Translations under genes and position numbers: made by a program
The notes under the pieces: generated by a model
Database searches by the model: none
What the model saw: only the letters and a program-made list of their open reading frames with translations
What the model was told of the DNA's origin: nothing
Assembly (NCBI GenBank): GCA_024138025.1
Contig: JAMXBD010000013.1
Coordinates: 682,001 to 746,000 of the forward strand
Direction of reading: 5' to 3'
Length of the DNA stretch: 64,000 nt
From: Combretum micranthum
Lineage: Eukaryota > Streptophyta > Magnoliopsida > Myrtales > Combretaceae
Part shown: positions 59,526-64,000 of the stretch, in pieces
Position numbering within the stretch: position 1 is the first letter of the stretch
Layout of the letters: each line of letters begins with the position of its first letter

Positions 59526-60088
59526 AAGTAAATAATGTGGAAAAAAATAGTAGCTTTGGAAATGTGCAGCCTCCTTTAAGAACTAAATCTAGTGAACATC
59601 TAGATTGCTTGGAAATTCATTACCCTGAATTCGATTTGCAATTTTGATATTTACAATGTGGCAAGGCTTTGCATAATATATATGTATATATATAGATATT
59701 TGGTATATACAATAAAGGTACATGACACAATTACCATATTAATAGTCTTATGATCTTAAAAGGGTTTTGATTTTGAAATTTATGATAAATATCGAAATAA
59801 ATAAATAGAGAATATCAAAGTATTTTTTATTAGAAATGATAGTTGACAAGTTGATGGAATATGAATATACAGATAAGTTTGGATTGTTAGATTTTATTTG
59901 TATCGTATATGTATTTGATCTGCATCTGTAATTTATCTAAATCGTATTTGTTTAGTTAGTTTATGAGTAAAACTATCATCTTTTCATTTGTATCTATTTT
60001 TTGACAAATATCACTTTAAAAATGATAAAAATATAATGTTCAAATGATTAGAACATGATGAAACAAACAGATCTTATTTAGACATGTT

Positions 60089-61550
60089 ATCAAACCAGTT
60101 TTATGTTGTAGAGGGTCTTTTTGGTAATTGAGCTTTTGGCCGAATTTAATGTCATGAGCTGGGCTTTTAGGCTTAGAAGGTTGTGCCCAATGAGGGATGT
60201 CGTAGGAAGACTCTCGACTTGGTAGGCTCGGAATAGGGATCATAGGACAGGTTCATTCATCTCTTGGCCTAATTCGGTTTTGTCGTGCATGAAAATTAGA
60301 CTCCAAAAATATCTTCCATGCTTAATTTAGGCTTTGTTTGGTTAAATTAGGCCTTATGTGGAGTAAAATAAAACTTAAGCTCTTTTATATTTAAAATGGG
60401 TTCTTTTAATAAAGGGCTTCCTTTTATAATATAAATAAAGCTCTCTAGCCTATTCACAAAGCCCAGCCTAGCCAACTTAGCCCACCCAACCCATTATTAA
60501 AGAAAAGAAGGCTTCAATGATGGCTATTGAATTGTTTGAATATGATCTAACGGTGATCAGCTATGCTTCATCTCATGCATCCGATGAGACATTATCCAAT
60601 GGTTTACATTTGCCTCCACCATCTATAAATAAGTAGCTTCTCTTCTCTTTCGGGCTCATTCTACGCATTGTTAAGATCGAGAGCAACGTGAAACTCTACT
60701 GAAATATCTTCAAGAAAGATCAAATCACTTACTCTACGAATGAATGAGTGATGAATGATCAAATTTATTTTATTTGATCTTCTATCACAGTCGCGCACTC
60801 AAGAAACCAAGTGTGCTCGTTCCTCTTTCCACGTCTCTCTCAATGACATCCTACACGTGTCATCAGTTTAGGAATTCTCTCAAATCGACCTCCACGTCTA
60901 TCGCATGTGATCGGCCAATCGCAGTAACACCACCATACATAAGCTATTAGATCTAGAATTAGACACAAGGGTTACAAGTCGGTTCATATACACATGAACC
61001 TTCTTATCTATGTTTTTTAAAGATGAAATTTATAGTAAAAAGTTAAATTAATTTTAAATAAGATTAATTTTAAGCTTAAAATTAAAAAATAGCTTTAACC
61101 ATTAGATATGTATTTATTTAACTATAGGTCTTATATTAAGAAAAGAGATTTTAATTTTGTTAGAATATATTTATGTCTTATGTAGTTGTGAACAAATACA
61201 TAAAAATATTTTAAATATTTCTTATTAATTACTTTCATTTATTTTTTATTTTCCTTCCATTCCCCTCCCATTTTCTCTTTTTTTTTATTTCTTCTATTTT
61301 TTTTCGTGTATCGTGTGTATAAACCATGATTTTAAAGCTATATATTAGTAATTATTTTTATTTTAACAATAAATAAATAACTATTTTTGCTATTTAACCT
61401 AAGCAAAAAATTATTTTTATAAACTTAAGTATGGGGTATGCAGAATCTATTATGTTGTCTTTATTCGAGTTAAATCTTCATGTCCGTGAAGAGCTTTATA
61501 GAATGCATATAAAAATTAATAGATAGTAAAATTTAAGGAATAAGAATACG
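60089..61550. other. Right flank, no gene; possible LTR-like fragment
   Basis: Unrelated to U1/U2. A stretch from TGTTATC (60084) to about 60935 has a CCAAT word (60595), CTATAAATAAG (60622) and a following leader-like region, as in a plant LTR or promoter. I found neither a target duplication nor a partner LTR. The remainder is AT-rich. Confidence 0.3.
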
Positions 61551-61936
61551 CTAAACATTTGTATTTTCAACTTTTGGTAATTTAGTATTTCATTTTTAAA
61601 TTTTAGGAAATAGTACTTGTATATTCTAGGTATGCGTGATTCAGTAGCATTGATAAATAACATTTGATGGACATATATTTTGATGAAAGGATAATGACAA
61701 ACGAATTGTATGCATTTTCAATATTTGGTAGTCTTTTGCAATTTGATACTACATGTTTAGATTTTGACAATTTTTGGTCAAGTGTTTGTCTTTATCTCAT
61801 CATCAAAATAAATATCCGCCTAATATTATTTAGCGTAGACACTACATTGCAATACTTTAAAAGTATAATCACTAATTTACTAAAATATAAAGATGAGATA
61901 TTAAATTGACAAATATTAAAAGTACAAACATTTGAC
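61551..61936. mobile_element. Inverted-repeat MITE-like element
   Basis: The left arm (about 61553-61640, ACATTTGTATTTTCAAC) and right arm (about 61840-61936, reverse complement AAATGTTTGTACTTTTAA) match over much of their length with mismatches. No transposase. The right end abuts the hAT MITE. No target duplication was found. Confidence 0.5.
61929..61936. repeat. hAT MITE target duplication, left (CATTTGAC)
   Basis: 8-bp word repeated at 62447-62454. Confidence 0.85.
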
Positions 61937-62446
61937 TAAAGGTTGGCAAACCGGCCTGGTGGGCCCGACTGGGCAATTTTGGCTCGCTTTCAAATAGGCA
62001 AAAATTTCTGGGTCCCGCCCCTGGCCTACTTTGGCCTGCAAGCTAAACAGGCCGGGCTACGAGCCAAATGAATTTTTTTTTTTTTTATGTTAGTTTATGT
62101 TGAAATTAGAATATTTATATATTTTAGGGTTTTATATAAATTAAAGATTAATTTTGTACTATTTTGATTATTTATATATAAAAAGAAGTATTTTAAATGA
62201 TTTATTAGATATCATATTATGTTTAAATCAATAAATATATACTTAAAAAATGTTATAATGCTTATGATATATGTATCAATCTATTTTCTTCCCTAATATA
62301 TTATAAATAATCACTAATATGTTATTATATTTTTCTTATTCTTAAACTTTTTTTTTCTGTTTCTTTTTTTTTTTAAAACTTAGCCCGCGAGCTAACTTGG
62401 CCTATCATGGGCCAGCCGTGGGCCACGTCTAGTACGTCCAACTCTA
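61937..62446. mobile_element. Non-autonomous hAT-type element (MITE)
   Basis: 510 bp with short imperfect ends (TAAAGGTTGGCAAA and, inverted, TAGAGTTGGAC), GC-rich GGCC-containing subterminal blocks on both sides and an AT-rich centre. It is flanked by perfect 8-bp duplications, the hAT hallmark. No transposase is encoded. Confidence 0.82.
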
Positions 62447-62454
62447 CATTTGAC
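62447..62454. repeat. hAT MITE target duplication, right (CATTTGAC)
   Basis: Second copy of the 8-bp duplication. Confidence 0.85.
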
Positions 62455-64000
62455 ATACCATTATCCATTAAATTTTATATACATAAGATCAGTCTTATGA
62501 GAATCGAGCCAGAAATTGACTTGGACATTCTAAGGGGTCAAGAGTCGAGGGGTCGAACTGGGTTCAATTAGGGGTTGAGCCAATGTAAATGAAAATTGAA
62601 AATTTAAGCTATATCATACTCAGAGTTAGAAATTATTCCATTTTGAGTGTCCTATTTTTAGGTTTTTTTTAAGAATTTTTTTTACAAAAATAATTTCTAT
62701 TCTCTTTACTATAAATATGTGTTGGTGATAAAAAATAAAAAAAAATTAATTTTCACATACGTGTGAAAAATAATTCCTAAACACATACCTCAACTTCCAA
62801 TCGCGTCTTCTATTGCAAAAAAAAATTATGAATAGATTTTGTGTTATATTCACCATGGCTTTGTTTTTTCACAAGGTTTCGGTTTTGACTCTTGTTCTTG
62901 TTTTGTTGTTTCATGACGATTCCACGTAACGCCACAACAAGGAAACTCACTGCCTTTGTTCATGGTCAACCGTTGTACTTAAGTGCCATGAAGATGCTTG
63001 TATATATGCTCTCTCTCCGTTTGTGTGTGTGTGTGACTTCATGTGTCTATTGGTTTTCGACAACATTTTATTTTTTTCATTTTTGCTTGCTTTGTTTTCT
63101 GCTTGCTGTTGCTTTTGCTTCATTTCTTTTAGAAAAAAAATTCTTTTTTTTTTTCATTTTTCATGAGAGGTACATTCTGACTCGAATGACTTGGTTGGGT
63201 CAACCAGTCACAGTTGAATTGGTTAGATCATCCATGTCAAGACGATTCAATTGAAAGTGATCCATTGGTCAGAACCAGCCTTTTTAAGGCTGGTTCCGAT
63301 CAAATCATCCGGTCCGATCCGATTTGACAACATTGCATTAATCTTCATTCAAAGTTCATAGCAATTAAGCTTTTGTTTTAATATTATGTTAATGTGATGT
63401 TTGGTACTTAAACTTTTCCTATATGTGCATTTGACTATTTAACTTTAAAGTAATTGATTTAATATTAAACAAAGTTTTCGTGTTTATTAATACTACTTTC
63501 GCTAATAGAGTTAACTCGTTTGCCAACCTGACACTCCCAACAAATGGGAAATAACGCATATCAAGTAGCTAATAAAAAAAACTAGAAATTAACAGTTAAA
63601 TAGACAAATTAACACATACGACCAAGGTTGGAATTAATTTATCTATTTATTTGCTTTATTATTTCATTTTCTAGTTTTATTATTTTCATATAGTTAATTG
63701 TACATTTGGAAAAACTTCATGTGCCAAATACAACATTAACCCTTTTTAATATTATATATATAATATATGTGTATATATTTAGTGGCCTATCATTTAATAA
63801 TTAAATTTATGCATAGTTTATTTAATATTTAATAAATAGAAATTATATATACATATGTATGTTGTGCATAATACATATTTATAAATAATGTAGAAAAGAA
63901 TGAACATATTTGGGGGTTCATTTCACAAATTTAAATGATATATGATAAAATGTGTGTCATAGGATATATGAAATATAGGTATCAATTAATTCTGTTTAAG
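62455..64000. other. Right end of window, no gene supported
   Basis: AT-rich. GGTTC/GGTCGAACTGGGTTC-type blocks (62495-62590) and a TGGTTCCGATCAAATCATCCGG-like block (63280-63320) may be ends of another non-autonomous element, but I could not pair them. GGTACTTAAACTTTTCC at 63402 starts a region resembling common plant repeats. The 120-codon frame at 62892-63254 spans (GT)n and T-runs and is not credible as a gene. Confidence 0.4.

Larger units (their letters stand above)
58051..60088. repeat. Partial duplication unit U3 (virus-free)
   Basis: Homologous to the first part of U1/U2 through NRAMP exon 3, then directly to the DNA right of the EPRV (AAGTAAATAATGTGG at 59526). Homology stops at about 60088, at CATGTT. 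U3 carries more substitutions than U1 and U2 show between them. Confidence 0.88.

Noticed and set aside
62892..63254. 120-codon plus-strand frame
   Set aside because: It runs across a GT repeat and T-runs, is rich in Phe/Cys/Leu from low-complexity DNA and has no recognisable family or context.

Overview
The window is nuclear DNA of a flowering plant, probably a eudicot. It is AT-rich, has GT/AG-spliced exon pieces, long LTR retrotransposons primed by initiator tRNA-Met, an endogenous caulimovirid and several small non-autonomous transposons. I cannot name the species. I find no intact host gene, tRNA, rRNA or CRISPR array.

Layout. A segment of about 15 kb (without its nested insertions) is repeated head to tail: U1 at about 434-28398, U2 at about 28399-58050, and a truncated third copy U3 at about 58051-60088. 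Each full unit starts with the 5' exons of a plant NRAMP-type metal transporter. An endogenous pararetrovirus (EPRV, family Caulimoviridae, minus strand, about 8.1 kb circular genome plus about 0.8 kb terminal redundancy) then interrupts the NRAMP intron. After it come an intron with no recognisable middle exons, four 3' NRAMP exons and a 0.29 kb TRIM-like element. U3 carries the NRAMP 5' exons but no virus, so it preserves the empty site.

Nested insertions. After the duplication each viral copy received a different LTR retrotransposon. U1 holds a large retrotransposon derivative (LARD; 6452-19385, + strand) with LTRs of about 5.56 kb around a 1.8 kb core without recognisable coding. Its target duplication CCAGT lies in the viral protease. 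U2 holds a Ty3/gypsy element of the Tekay/Del chromovirus type (35926-50584, - strand) with LTRs of about 4.06 kb, gag, protease, RT, RNase H, integrase, a chromodomain-like tail and an extra coding stretch upstream of gag. Its target duplication TGCTT lies in viral ORF2. Each viral copy gives the empty site for the other's insertion. The LARD and the Tekay element share LTR ends, a TATA region, the PBS type and the polypurine tract, so the LARD looks like a non-autonomous relative that Tekay proteins could mobilise.

How the parts relate. The inferred order is: NRAMP duplication, virus integration into one copy with loss of about 80 bp of target, decay, tandem duplication of the virus-bearing unit, then separate LTR insertions. 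All NRAMP copies look like pseudogenes. The virus shows a tungro/badnavirus-like ORF order and a badnavirus-type second Cys motif, together with a downstream ORF that contains a viroplasmin-like stretch. No movement protein or capsid core was recognised.

The right flank (60089-64000) is outside the duplication. It holds a hAT-type MITE with an 8-bp target duplication, a second inverted-repeat element and AT-rich DNA. Many differences between repeat copies are single-base indels, which suggests residual long-read errors. Individual frameshifts should be treated cautiously.
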